A stretch of 64,000 nt of DNA, from NCBI RefSeq assembly GCF_000482745.1, contig NZ_KI519495.1, positions 62,001 to 126,000 on the forward strand. The letters are read 5' to 3'. Under the pieces are notes generated by a model. The model was given only the letters and a program-made list of their open reading frames with translations. It ran no database searches and had not been told where the DNA came from. This DNA comes from Oleidesulfovibrio alaskensis DSM 16109 (GTDB taxonomy: Bacteria > Desulfobacterota > Desulfovibrionia > Desulfovibrionales > Desulfovibrionaceae). Both the position numbers and the translations under genes were made by a program. Below are positions 53,326 through 62,199 of this stretch, piece after piece. Numbering within the stretch: position 1 is the stretch's first letter; each line of letters begins with the position of its first letter.

Positions 53326-54942
53326 TCAGCGGGCGCTTCCGCCGTCCGTCGGCAGCCTGCACGCCGCGGGGTCTTCCGGCGGCAGTTTACGCACCGGCGC
53401 GCTTCCGTCGGCTCCGGCCTTGCGACCCAGCGCACGCAGCATTCCTTTGAACACCAGCCCGTGCAGCGGGTACACCAGATACCAGTAAGCCAGTCCCCAC
53501 AGACCGCGCGGTAAAAACCATGCACGCATCCGCAGCTCTGTCTGCGCGCCAACGGGCACCACACGGATTTCAAGCATGGCTTCGCCGGGGACTTTCATTT
53601 CGGCCAGCAGCAGCAGATGCTCCGCATGCCGTACGGAAAGAACCCGCCAGAAATCCAGCGCATCCCCCACACGCAGATCCACGGGATGCCGGCGGCCCCT
53701 GCGCGCGCCCACACCGCCCGCCAGCTTGTCCAGCAGCCCGCGCAGCCGCCACAGCCAGTCATCGTAATACCAGCCGGTTTCGCCCCCTATACGGCGCACC
53801 GGCTCCCACACGGCTTCCGGCGAAGCGGCAACACGCATGGAATAACCGTCCTGCAGCACGGTGCCTCCGGCATAGGGGGCATCGCCTTCCGCCAGCCATT
53901 CGGGGCGGGTGATGGCTCCGGCGTCGGTCCAGCAGGTGGCCACGGCATGCTGGCGTACCTTGTCCAGAGCCATACTTATGGCCGTACGGCAGTCAGTAAG
54001 CTGCAGCGGAATGACATCACGGATGGAATTTTCGGCGCAGACCACCCTGTTGCGCAACCCCTCAACCAGCGGCGCAGCCAGTGCGCGCGGAACCGGCGTG
54101 ACCACATTGAGCCAGTGTGCGCTCAGTGCGGGTGAAAGAAACGGCACGGGAATAATCACCCGCCGCCGCAGCCCCGCCACATCGGCATACAGAGCGAATA
54201 ATTCCGTATAGCTGAGGATGTCCGGCCCGCCGATATCATATGTACGCCCCGTGGTTTCGGGATGCTCAAGGCACCCTGCCAGATAGGCAAGCACGTCGGA
54301 CACAGCTATGGGCTGAGTCTGCGTGCGCACCCAGCGGGGAGTGATCATCACGGGCAGTCTGTCGGCAAGATAGCGCAGAATCTCAAACGAGGCACTGCCG
54401 GAACCCAGAATCTGGGCGGCGCGCAGAGTTGTCACAGGCACCCTGCCCAGCGCGAGAATACGGGCAACTTCCGCCCGCGAACGCAGATGCGCACTGAGTT
54501 GCGGATCATCCGGCACCAGCCCGCTCAGATAGATTATACGCCGCAAACCGGACCCGCCGTCCGCCGCGGTTGCTTCCGCGGCACTGGCGTTGGCGGCCTC
54601 CACCATGGCACAGGCGGCCTGCCTGTCCGCCCCCTCGAACCCCCTGCCCCCCGGCGACATGGAATGCACCAGATAGTACGCTGCCTCGCAGCCGCGCATG
54701 GCCTGCAGCAGCGAACCCGCATCCCGTGCATCAGCCTCGGTTATGCTGCACGCCGGATGTGCCGCCCACGGGCGGCAGCGCAGCTTTTCCGCGGAACGCC
54801 CGGCGGCACGCACATGCCATCCTTTTTCCAGCAGCAGGGGAACAAGGCGCCCCCCCACATAGCCCGACGCCCCCAGCACAAGCACTGTTCCCGGACCATG
54901 TGCGGCCGCACGTCCTGCAGATGCTGTCTCACTGTTATCCAT
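53326..54942 (-). CDS. SDR/NAD(P)-binding protein with DUF2867 domain
   Basis: A 538-residue two-domain protein. The N-terminal part (about 15-330) is an extended short-chain dehydrogenase-like Rossmann domain with GASGYVGGRLVPLLLEKGW as nucleotide-binding loop. The C-terminal part (about 365-510) is DUF2867, a SRPBCC-like fold (YSMRVAASPEAVWEPVRRIGGETGWYYDDWLW). The combination is widespread and often annotated as NAD-dependent epimerase/dehydratase; the substrate is not known. It is convergent with satP. Confidence 0.82.
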   Translation of the reverse strand: MDNSETASAGRAAAHGPGTVLVLGASGYVGGRLVPLLLEKGWHVRAAGRSAEKLRCRPWAAHPACSITEADARDAGSLLQAMRGCEAAYYLVHSMSPGGRGFEGADRQAACAMVEAANASAAEATAADGGSGLRRIIYLSGLVPDDPQLSAHLRSRAEVARILALGRVPVTTLRAAQILGSGSASFEILRYLADRLPVMITPRWVRTQTQPIAVSDVLAYLAGCLEHPETTGRTYDIGGPDILSYTELFALYADVAGLRRRVIIPVPFLSPALSAHWLNVVTPVPRALAAPLVEGLRNRVVCAENSIRDVIPLQLTDCRTAISMALDKVRQHAVATCWTDAGAITRPEWLAEGDAPYAGGTVLQDGYSMRVAASPEAVWEPVRRIGGETGWYYDDWLWRLRGLLDKLAGGVGARRGRRHPVDLRVGDALDFWRVLSVRHAEHLLLLAEMKVPGEAMLEIRVVPVGAQTELRMRAWFLPRGLWGLAYWYLVYPLHGLVFKGMLRALGRKAGADGSAPVRKLPPEDPAACRLPTDGGSAR

Positions 54943-55235
54943 GACGGCTCCTTGTTGCTGTTATGTGTTCCGGCCGTATCACGCTGCCCCAGCATACACC
55001 ACATCGCACGCCGCCGACAGCGGGCATGATGCATTATCGCGGCATTATGCCGCCGCCCGCATGAAAAACTCTTTCCGGCTTCATGCTGACAAGCCGCCGG
55101 ATACGGCTTACACTCCCGGTAAACGGTGCCCGACCGGACGCAAGTCGGGCTTTGTTGACGTGCCGCGCACCCGGCGGGTATCCGTCGCGTTCAGGCGCCT
55201 TACTCCATTATTTTCCAACATCCCATTTTGCAGAT

Positions 55236-55745
55236 ATGAAGCTTTCAGCCCGCACCCGCTATGCAGCCAGACTGCTGCTGGATCTGGCCCAGCACGCCAC
55301 GGACGCACCCCGTACCGCGTCTGCTCTTTCCGAACAGACAGGGGTTTCCGTTCAATTCATCGAACAGATCATCAAACCGCTCAAAAAAGCAAAACTTATC
55401 AACAGCGTCCGGGGGGCTGCAGGCGGGCATATGCTTAGCCGCGCGCCCTCTGAAATAACACTGGCCCAGATAGTCGATGTGATGGAAGGCGGCATACGCC
55501 TGACAGACTGCTGTACCGACAACGAGCTGTGTACACGCACGCCCACCTGCAAAACGCGGGTGGCGTGGCTGCGCATTTCCGAGGTTCTTGAACGCGAGCT
55601 AAACTCCATCACTCTGGAAGACCTCATGTCCGGCGAACACCTGTTCAATATCTGCGGTTCTGACGAAGGGCTGGATGTCCGGCTGGAAGACCTGCCCGAA
55701 CAGGAAGAATCGGAAGACTGCGGCGTTTGCGGCGGCGGCATCTGA
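55236..55745 (+). CDS. Rrf2-family transcriptional regulator
   Basis: A 169-residue DNA-binding protein. MKLSARTRYAARLLLDLAQ opens the winged helix, and VSVQFIEQIIKPLKKAKLINSVRGAAGGH is the recognition helix and wing. DCCTDNELCTRTPTC supplies three or four cysteines in the position where IscR/RsrR-type proteins ligate an Fe-S cluster, so it may sense iron, sulfur or redox state. The C-terminal acidic tail ends ESEDCGVCGGGI with a further CxxC. The Shine-Dalgarno is weak. It ends 245 bases upstream of tupA, with a terminator between. Confidence 0.87.
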   Translation: MKLSARTRYAARLLLDLAQHATDAPRTASALSEQTGVSVQFIEQIIKPLKKAKLINSVRGAAGGHMLSRAPSEITLAQIVDVMEGGIRLTDCCTDNELCTRTPTCKTRVAWLRISEVLERELNSITLEDLMSGEHLFNICGSDEGLDVRLEDLPEQEESEDCGVCGGGI

Positions 55746-55783
55746 CCCTGCGGCACCATCAGCGCCCCCCCAAAAAAGCTCAG

Positions 55784-55808
55784 GCCGCCCGTAGAGGGCG
55801 GCTTTTTT
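55784..55808 (+). terminator. Intrinsic terminator after the rrf2 gene
   Basis: GCCGCCC (55784-55790), loop GTAGA, GGGCGGC (55796-55802), followed by six T residues (55803-55808). Confidence 0.88.
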
Positions 55809-55852
55809 CATGCGCTGCCGCACAGCGCCCGACACGTCGCGAAGGGGTATTT

Positions 55853-55873
55853 TTCTGCTGTGCCGGAGCAGAA
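55853..55873 (+). promoter_or_regulatory. Inverted repeat upstream of tupA
   Basis: TTCTGCT (55853-55859), 7-base spacer, AGCAGAA (55867-55873). It may be a small operator or a leader hairpin for the tup operon; its role is not known. Confidence 0.35.
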
Positions 55874-55945
55874 GCAAGAGTTCTCCTATGGACATGGCGG
55901 TAGGTATTCAGGTAATAATTTCCGCATTGTGTTTTATTTAGCTGA

Positions 55946-55967
55946 TTGCGTACCGGAACTGACGCAA
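55946..55967 (+). promoter_or_regulatory. Candidate tup operator
   Basis: TTGCGT-N10-ACGCAA (55946-55967) is a 6+6 inverted repeat centred about 35 bases before the tupA start codon, overlapping the probable leader. Placement suits a repressor controlling tungstate uptake. A tungstate-responsive regulator (TunR) has been described in Desulfovibrio, but I cannot confirm that this matches its motif. Confidence 0.45.
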
Positions 55968-55990
55968 ACAAACCATGACGGAGGAAAGCG

Positions 55991-56806
55991 ATGCGGAAGC
56001 TGTTACTTGTTCTGGCTCTTGTGATGAGCCTGACCGGCGTTGCGTACGCCGAAGCACCGGTTCTTATGATGGCCACCACCACCAGCACCGACAACACCGG
56101 TCTGCTGGATGACCTTGCCCCCCAGTTTACCAAAGACACCGGCATTGAACTGCGCTGGACAGCTGTGGGCACGGGCAAAGCCCTGAAAATGGGTGAAAAC
56201 TGCGACGTGGACATTCTGCTGGTACACGCCCCCGCAGCGGAAAAAGCCTTTGTTGATGCCGGTTTCGGCACTGCACGCACCCAGCTTATGTACAATGATT
56301 TTGTCATCATCGGCCCCGCCGCCGACCCCGCAGGGGTCAAAGGCATGACCGTGGCCGCGGCTCTGGGCAAGATAGCCGCGGATAATGCCGTATTTGTAAG
56401 CCGCGGCGACAACTCGGGCACCCATAAGATGGAAAAAAGCCTGTGGAAGCAGATCGAAGGCCCGTCCCCTGAAAAAGAAGCATGGTATGTGCAGACCGGA
56501 CAGGGCATGCTGCGCACCATCAACGTGGCTGCCGAAAAAGGCGGGTACACCATGACCGACCGCGGCACCTACATCAAATACGAAGCCTCCATGGACGGCA
56601 ACCCGCCGCTGAAGATTCTGGTGGAAGGCGACAAAATTCTCTTCAACCAGTACAGCGCCATTCCGGTCAACCCCGCCCATTGCCCCAAGGTGAAAAAAGA
56701 CCTTGCAGACAAGTTCGTCAACTGGATGGCCAGCCCCGCCACCCAGAAAACCATCGGTGACTTCAAGCTGATGGGCAAGGCGCTGTTCACCCCCAACGCC
56801 GAATAA
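55991..56806 (+). CDS. tupA: Tungstate-binding protein TupA
   Basis: A 271-residue periplasmic protein. A signal peptide (MRKLLLVLALVMSLTGVAYA) precedes MMATTTSTDNTGLLDDLAPQF, where the TTTS motif binds the oxyanion and distinguishes TupA from ModA. VGTGKALKMGENCDVDILLVHA and FVSRGDNSGTH supply further oxyanion ligands. It captures tungstate with high selectivity for TupBC, supplying W for formate dehydrogenases and aldehyde oxidoreductases. The RBS is ACGGAGGAAAG. It leads the tupABC operon. Confidence 0.94.
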   Translation: MRKLLLVLALVMSLTGVAYAEAPVLMMATTTSTDNTGLLDDLAPQFTKDTGIELRWTAVGTGKALKMGENCDVDILLVHAPAAEKAFVDAGFGTARTQLMYNDFVIIGPAADPAGVKGMTVAAALGKIAADNAVFVSRGDNSGTHKMEKSLWKQIEGPSPEKEAWYVQTGQGMLRTINVAAEKGGYTMTDRGTYIKYEASMDGNPPLKILVEGDKILFNQYSAIPVNPAHCPKVKKDLADKFVNWMASPATQKTIGDFKLMGKALFTPNAE

Positions 56807-56850
56807 TATCCAGCGGCCCGATTTATGCCGGACAACCGTCCGGCCACCGG

Positions 56851-56877
56851 CAGAGGGGCGACCCGTTCGCCCCTCTG
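56851..56877 (+). other. Hairpin between tupA and tupB
   Basis: CAGAGGGGCGA (56851-56861), loop CCCGT, TCGCCCCTCTG (56867-56877): an 11-bp perfect stem in the 154-base gap between tupA and tupB. No T run follows, so it is more likely an attenuator or 3' stabiliser of tupA mRNA. Confidence 0.65.
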
Positions 56878-56960
56878 TCATTACAGGTCAGTATACGTCA
56901 GTACAGGCCGCCGGCAGCGTATTTTCTCCGGCTGGCACCCAAATCCTACGGAAGCCACGC

Positions 56961-57659
56961 ATGAGCTTTATTCTGGACGGAATGACACAGGCATTCGGCC
57001 TGCTGATGGACGGCAATCCCGAAACATGGTCAGCCGTCTACGCCACAGTGGCGGTAACCACCATGTCTGTGGCGGCCAGCGTTATTCTGGGCGCGCCGCT
57101 GGGTTTTCTGCTGGGATACTGTTCATTCCCGGGCAAGCGGGCGCTGCGCATGCTTGCGGACACACTGCTTTCTTTTCCCACCGTGGTCATAGGGCTTATC
57201 GTCTATGCCCTGCTGTCCAGCAGAGGACCGCTGGGCGGGGCGGGGCTGCTGTTCACCCTGCCGGGGGTGGCCATAGGTCAGACCCTGCTGGGACTGCCCA
57301 TGGTCATAGCGCTGACCGCCAATGCCGTGGAATACGCCGACACCCGCCTGCGTGACACGCTGCTCACGCTCGGGGCTTCGGGCGGACAGGTGCTGCGGGC
57401 CATGCTGTGGGAAGTGCGTTATCATCTGCTGCTTGCCGCTGTGGCCGCTTACGGACGCATTGTGTCCGAGGTGGGCATATCCATGATGGTGGGCGGCAAC
57501 ATAAAGTGGCACACCCGCACCATAACCACGGCCATTGCGCTGGAAACAGGCAAAGGCGAGTTCGCCATGGGCATTGCACTGGGCGTGGTGCTGATGGTCA
57601 TAGCCTTTCTGGTCAACCTTTCTCTTTCCGGTCTTAAACGCAGGGCGGTGATACGATGA
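56961..57659 (+). CDS. tupB: Tungstate ABC transporter permease TupB
   Basis: A 232-residue inner-membrane permease with about five helices. TLLSFPTVVIGLIVYALLSSRGPLG and the coupling loop DTLLTLGASGGQVLRAMLWEVRYHLL are the TupB/WtpB-type EAA region; GRIVSEVGISMMVGGNIKWHTRTITTAI is a characteristic C-terminal block. It overlaps tupC by 4 bases (57656-57659). Confidence 0.93.
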   Translation: MSFILDGMTQAFGLLMDGNPETWSAVYATVAVTTMSVAASVILGAPLGFLLGYCSFPGKRALRMLADTLLSFPTVVIGLIVYALLSSRGPLGGAGLLFTLPGVAIGQTLLGLPMVIALTANAVEYADTRLRDTLLTLGASGGQVLRAMLWEVRYHLLLAAVAAYGRIVSEVGISMMVGGNIKWHTRTITTAIALETGKGEFAMGIALGVVLMVIAFLVNLSLSGLKRRAVIR

Positions 57660-58336
57660 ACCCGGCTGACCATGACACGGCGCCGCTGTACAGTCTGCGC
57701 AACGTGACCCAGCAGTACACGGGCAACGACGGCGCGCGGCATACGGCGCTGGATATTGCCGGACTGGACATAGCGCAGGGAGAAATACTGGGCGTGGCCG
57801 GTGCCAACGGCAGCGGCAAGTCCACGCTTATGCGGCTGCTGGCTTTTCTGGAGCCTCCGGCCTCCGGCTCTCTTTTTTTTGACGGAAGCGACGCGTGCGC
57901 CGCGGGCACGGCCGTACGGCGGCAGGTAACCCTGCTGACACAGGAACCCTATCTGCTGCACCGCAGCGTGGCCGCAAACATTGCATACGGCCTGCGAGCC
58001 CGCGGTGAAGACGCCTCGCACAGCCGCCTTGCAGAAGCACTGCAAAGGGTACGGCTCGACCCTGATGATTTTCTGCGGCGTCCATGGTTCCGGCTTTCCG
58101 GCGGCGAGGCACAGCGCGTGGCCCTTGCGGCACGGCTGGTCCTGCGCCCCCGTGTGCTTCTGCTGGACGAACCCACCGCCTCGCTTGATGAAGACAGTTC
58201 TACAGCGGTGCGCCACGCGGTGCTGACCGAACGCAGAGAACGCGGCACCACGCTGGTTATCGTATCGCATGACCACGGCTGGCTGCGCGATGTCACCGAC
58301 CGCATTATCCGCATCAGCAAAGGCCGCATGGAATAA
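57656..58336 (+). CDS. tupC: Tungstate ABC transporter ATPase TupC
   Basis: A 226-residue ABC ATPase. Walker A is GANGSGKST near residue 47, signature RLSGGEAQRVALA, Walker B VLLLDEPTASLD, switch VIVSHDH. There is no C-terminal Mop/TOBE domain, which is consistent with TupC rather than ModC. It is translationally coupled to tupB through an ATGA overlap. Confidence 0.93.
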   Translation: MNPADHDTAPLYSLRNVTQQYTGNDGARHTALDIAGLDIAQGEILGVAGANGSGKSTLMRLLAFLEPPASGSLFFDGSDACAAGTAVRRQVTLLTQEPYLLHRSVAANIAYGLRARGEDASHSRLAEALQRVRLDPDDFLRRPWFRLSGGEAQRVALAARLVLRPRVLLLDEPTASLDEDSSTAVRHAVLTERRERGTTLVIVSHDHGWLRDVTDRIIRISKGRME

Positions 58337-58573
58337 CCCCGCCCGGCAACTGCTCCGGCCGCACCCTGCGCATACCGCAGGTGCAGTTCTTACCCGCGCT
58401 GCGCGCCTCCTGCGGGCTGCCGCTTTCGTCCTTGTGCACCGGCCGCATGACGGCTATGCTTCCCGTTCTCCATGTCTGCCGTCTGTTTTTTTGTACAGCG
58501 TCACCTGTGTGCCCTGCGGGTATACCGGCAGCCCGCGGCATGGAAAATCCTCCCAAGCCATGCGAGTGAAACT

Positions 58574-59839
58574 ATGAAAACAGGTTTTTTCAACGTGCTG
58601 GATGTGCAGAGCTTTATAGACCGCCTGCGCGGATTCGACCATCTGCCCGCGCTGCAGACCCCGCTTGACGAAGCCCACGGCTGCGTGCTGGCCGCGCCTG
58701 TGGTTTCGCCCGAAGACCTGCCGGCGGCAGACCGTTCGTGCATGGACGGCTATGCCGTGCGCGCCGCGGACCTTTTCGGCACCACCGAAGGCAACCCCGC
58801 CTACCTTGAATGTACGGGCACCGTCAGCATCGAACGCCCCGCAGATTTCAGCATAGCCGCCGGAGAATGCGCTGCCATAGTCACCGGCGCGCTGCTGCCC
58901 CGGGGAGCCGATGCCGTGGTGATGGTGGAGCACACGCAGGAAATGGGCGCGGGCACCGTTGAAATACGCAAATCCGTGGCGCCGCACGAACACGTCATGC
59001 TGCGGGGCGAAGATGCCGTGCAGGGGCAACCGGCGCTGACCGCCGGTACGCTGCTGCGCGCGCAGGAAATAGGCCTGCTCGCCGCGCTGGGAGTGCAGAC
59101 GGTGCATGTGCACCGCCGGCCGCGCGTGGGCATTTTTTCCACCGGAGACGAAGTTATTCCGGCCCATGCCACGCCGCGCCCCGGACAGGTGCGCGATGTG
59201 AACAGCCACGCGCTGCAGGCCATGGCCCGTGCCGCAGGAGCCGCCGTAACCTGTTACGGCATTGTGCCGGACGACGAAAAGGCACTGACCGCCATGCTGG
59301 CGCGCACCACGGCGGAAAACGACATGGTCCTTCTTTCCGGCGGCAGTTCTGTGGGCACCCGCGACCTGACCATGGCCGCCCTTGATTCGCTGGACGGAGC
59401 CGCTGTCATCAACCACGGCGTTGCCATAAGCCCCGGCAAGCCGCTCATACTGGCCTCTGCAGACGGCAAAGGTCAGCGCTGCGCCGTCTGGGGGCTGCCC
59501 GGGCAGGTCACCTCGGCGCAGGTTGTCATGTTTGTACTGGGCATCCCTTTTGTTCACTGGCTGGCGGGCAGACGCACGCCGTTTGACCAGTCGGCATGGG
59601 CTTCGCGGCGGGCGGTGCTGGCGCGCAACATTGCTTCCAGACAGGGGCGCGAAGACTACATCCGCGTACGGCTGCATGCAGAAGAGGACGGGCGGGTCAC
59701 GGCCACTCCGGTCACAGGCAAGTCCGGACTGCTGCGCACCATGCTGCAGGCACACGGTGTCGTGCGCATACCGGCACACAGCGAAGGGCTGGACAGCGGT
59801 ACGCAAGTGGATGTGCTGCTTTTCGGAGGCGGATACTGA
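58574..59839 (+). CDS. moeA: Molybdopterin molybdenumtransferase MoeA
   Basis: A 421-residue enzyme inserting molybdate (or tungstate) into molybdopterin-AMP. The start at 58574 gives the usual N-terminus (FFNVLDVQSFIDRL). Conserved blocks are DRSCMDGYAVRAAD, VTGALLPRGADAVVMVEHT, GIFSTGDEVIP, LLSGGSSVGTRDLT and the C-terminal domain IV. It lies 237 bases after tupC, so metal import and insertion are encoded side by side. It overlaps the next gene by one base (TGATG, 59837-59841). Confidence 0.94.
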   Translation: MKTGFFNVLDVQSFIDRLRGFDHLPALQTPLDEAHGCVLAAPVVSPEDLPAADRSCMDGYAVRAADLFGTTEGNPAYLECTGTVSIERPADFSIAAGECAAIVTGALLPRGADAVVMVEHTQEMGAGTVEIRKSVAPHEHVMLRGEDAVQGQPALTAGTLLRAQEIGLLAALGVQTVHVHRRPRVGIFSTGDEVIPAHATPRPGQVRDVNSHALQAMARAAGAAVTCYGIVPDDEKALTAMLARTTAENDMVLLSGGSSVGTRDLTMAALDSLDGAAVINHGVAISPGKPLILASADGKGQRCAVWGLPGQVTSAQVVMFVLGIPFVHWLAGRRTPFDQSAWASRRAVLARNIASRQGREDYIRVRLHAEEDGRVTATPVTGKSGLLRTMLQAHGVVRIPAHSEGLDSGTQVDVLLFGGGY

Positions 59840-60618
59840 TGCGTATACTCATGCTGGGCGACGTGGTGGGCAAGCCGGGCAGACTGGCCCTGCGCGAACA
59901 TCTGCCGCCGCTGATCAGCCGGTGCGGTGCAGACTTCACCGTGGTCAACGGAGAAAACGCCTCCGGCGGCATCGGCCTTACCGGCGAAGGTTTTTCGGCA
60001 CTTGCCGCGGCCGGTGCCGATGTGGTCACATCGGGCAACCACATATGGAAACACAAAGAAATTTATGCAGTGCTGGGCCGTGAGGAGCGCCTCATACGTC
60101 CCGCCAACTATCCTGCAGGCGCTCCGGGCAACGGGCTGACCGTCCGGCAGAGCGCGGACGGGCACAAAATAGCCGTCATCAACCTGCTGGGCAGAACATT
60201 CATGGAAGCTGTGGACTGCCCTTTTCAGTGCGCAGAGACGCTGCTGGCATCGCTGCCCGGCGATGTCGTCATACGCCTGCTGGACTTTCACGCCGAGGCC
60301 ACCAGTGAAAAAAAAGCCATGGGCTGGTATCTGGACGGCCGCATAACCGTGCTGGGCGGCACGCATACCCATGTGCAGACCAACGACGCACAGATTCTGC
60401 CGCAGGGCACCGCATATATGACCGACCTTGGCATGTGCGGCGTGGAAAGCTCTGTTCTGGGTATGGATCATGCCTGCATTGTGGAAAAAATGGTCACCAG
60501 GCTGCCCCGCCGGTTTGTACCGGCCAAGGGCCGCGGCGGTCTGAACGGACTGCTGACGGAACTGGACCCCGCCACAGGCAAAGCCGTGCAGGTTGAAATT
60601 ATACGCATTGAACCGTAA
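59839..60618 (+). CDS. YmdB-type metallophosphoesterase
   Basis: A 259-residue calcineurin-fold phosphoesterase of the TIGR00282/YmdB group. All metal-binding blocks are visible: MLGDVVGKPGR, VVNGENASGGIG, TSGNHIWKHKE, LLDFHAEATSEK and GGTHTHVQTND. Bacillus YmdB is a 2',3'-cyclic nucleotide phosphodiesterase that affects sporulation and biofilm formation; the role here is unknown. Its start overlaps the moeA stop, implying coupling, and tyrS begins 105 bases later. Confidence 0.89.
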   Translation: MRILMLGDVVGKPGRLALREHLPPLISRCGADFTVVNGENASGGIGLTGEGFSALAAAGADVVTSGNHIWKHKEIYAVLGREERLIRPANYPAGAPGNGLTVRQSADGHKIAVINLLGRTFMEAVDCPFQCAETLLASLPGDVVIRLLDFHAEATSEKKAMGWYLDGRITVLGGTHTHVQTNDAQILPQGTAYMTDLGMCGVESSVLGMDHACIVEKMVTRLPRRFVPAKGRGGLNGLLTELDPATGKAVQVEIIRIEP

Positions 60619-60723
60619 AAGCGTGCTGATGCGGGGCAGGTGCGCGGCAGACGGCGTCTTTGACATCAGTGCCGTTCTCTGCAACACCAGCCCGATCAAA
60701 TACAACTACATGGAAGTGTGACA

Positions 60724-61917
60724 ATGGACATGGATCAACAACTCAAGACGATTCTGCGCGGCAGTGCGGAGTTCATCGATGAAGAAGAACTGAAAAAGAA
60801 GCTTGCCAAAGGCAGACCGCTGCGCGTCAAAGCCGGATTCGACCCCACCGCGCCCGACCTGCATCTGGGACACACCGTCCTTATTCACAAGCTGCGTCAT
60901 TTTCAGGAGCTGGGCCACACGGTCATCTTTCTCATCGGCGACTTCACCGGCATGATCGGCGACCCTTCGGGCCGTTCCGAAACCCGCCCGCCGCTCACCC
61001 GCGAACAGGTTCTGCAGAACGCCGAGACCTATAAAAAACAGGTCTTCAAAATTCTGGATCCTGAAAAAACCGAGGTGCGGTTCAACTCCGAATGGATGGA
61101 CAAATTCGGCGCAGCCGATTTCATCCGTCTTGCTTCGCGATATACCGTTGCCCGCATGCTGGAACGCGACGACTTTGAAAAGCGCTATCGCAGCAACATG
61201 ACCATTTCCATCCATGAATTTCTGTATCCCCTCGTGCAGGGCTATGACTCCGTGGCGCTTGAAGCCGATGTGGAACTGGGCGGCACCGACCAGAAATTCA
61301 ACCTGCTGGTGGGCAGACATCTGCAGAGCCAGGAAGGTCAGGAACCGCAGTGCGTGCTCACTGTGCCCATCCTCGAAGGGCTTGACAGCGTCAAAAAGAT
61401 GTCAAAGTCGCTGGGCAACTATGTGGGCATAGATGAACCGCCCGCCGACATGTTCGGCAAGCTCATGTCCGTTTCCGACGAGCTGATGTGGCGCTATTAC
61501 GAACTTATCACCACCAAAACGCTGGACGAAATTGCCGAGCTGCAGCGCAGGGTGGAAAGCGGCGAGCTGCATCCCAAAACAGCCAAGGAAGAGCTGGCCG
61601 AACACATCACCGCGCAGTACCACGGCAGCGATAAAGCCGCCGAAGCGCGTCAGGGCTTCAATGCCGTGTTTGCGCAGGGCTGTGTGCCCGACGACATGCC
61701 CGAGTTCTCGTGTTCCTGCGGCGAAGACAGCACTCCGCCGGCGTTTCTGGCCGATTCCGGGCTTGCCGGTTCACGCGGCGAGGCAAAACGCCTCATCAAA
61801 CAGGGAGCCCTTTCGCTGGACGGCGAAAAACTGGACGACCCCAACACGCCCCTGACTGCCGGCGAGTATGTCGTGCGGCTGGGTAAAAAACGTTTCCTCA
61901 GACTTATTGTGCGCTGA
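60724..61917 (+). CDS. tyrS: Tyrosyl-tRNA synthetase
   Basis: A 397-residue class I aminoacyl-tRNA synthetase. The ATG at 60724 has GGAAG 7 bases upstream and is preferred over the GTG at 60718. HLGH (HIGH motif, in DLHLGHTVLIHKL) and KMSKS (in VKKMSKSLGNY) flank the catalytic core; IHEFLYPLVQGYDS and LGGTDQKFNLLVGR bind tyrosine and the adenylate. The C-terminal S4 domain (LADSGLAGSRGEAKRLIKQGAL) binds tRNA. The insert between motifs marks the TyrRS group found in many Gram-negative bacteria. Confidence 0.95.
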   Translation: MDMDQQLKTILRGSAEFIDEEELKKKLAKGRPLRVKAGFDPTAPDLHLGHTVLIHKLRHFQELGHTVIFLIGDFTGMIGDPSGRSETRPPLTREQVLQNAETYKKQVFKILDPEKTEVRFNSEWMDKFGAADFIRLASRYTVARMLERDDFEKRYRSNMTISIHEFLYPLVQGYDSVALEADVELGGTDQKFNLLVGRHLQSQEGQEPQCVLTVPILEGLDSVKKMSKSLGNYVGIDEPPADMFGKLMSVSDELMWRYYELITTKTLDEIAELQRRVESGELHPKTAKEELAEHITAQYHGSDKAAEARQGFNAVFAQGCVPDDMPEFSCSCGEDSTPPAFLADSGLAGSRGEAKRLIKQGALSLDGEKLDDPNTPLTAGEYVVRLGKKRFLRLIVR

Positions 61918-61952
61918 GCAGCCTTTACCGGCAGCATATGACACAAAAAACG

Positions 61953-61984
61953 GAGCATCCGCCCATGGCGGATGCTCTTTTTTT
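61953..61984 (+). terminator. Intrinsic terminator after tyrS
   Basis: GAGCATCCGCC (61953-61963), loop CAT, GGCGGATGCTC (61967-61977), seven T residues (61978-61984). Confidence 0.93.
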
Positions 61985-62199
61985 ATGCACCGATGCAACT
62001 GACACCCCCTGACCGGCAATTCATCCCCTGCAAGTGCAATTCGTGCCTGCACGTTTGCAGCGCTCCGGAATAAGAGTATAACTTTCTACAATCAGACCAT
62101 CGGGCACCGGACGGCTGGCCTGCCGCTGCAGCCCGTTTTCTGGCGGAGGAGGGATGCGCCCCGCGCATCGAACCGGAGTTTTGAAAAAGGAGTGGAGTC

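Noticed and set aside
60619..60723. Possible T-box or other riboswitch in front of tyrS
   Set aside because: The leader is only about 100 bases and lacks a T-box sequence or a terminator-antiterminator pair.
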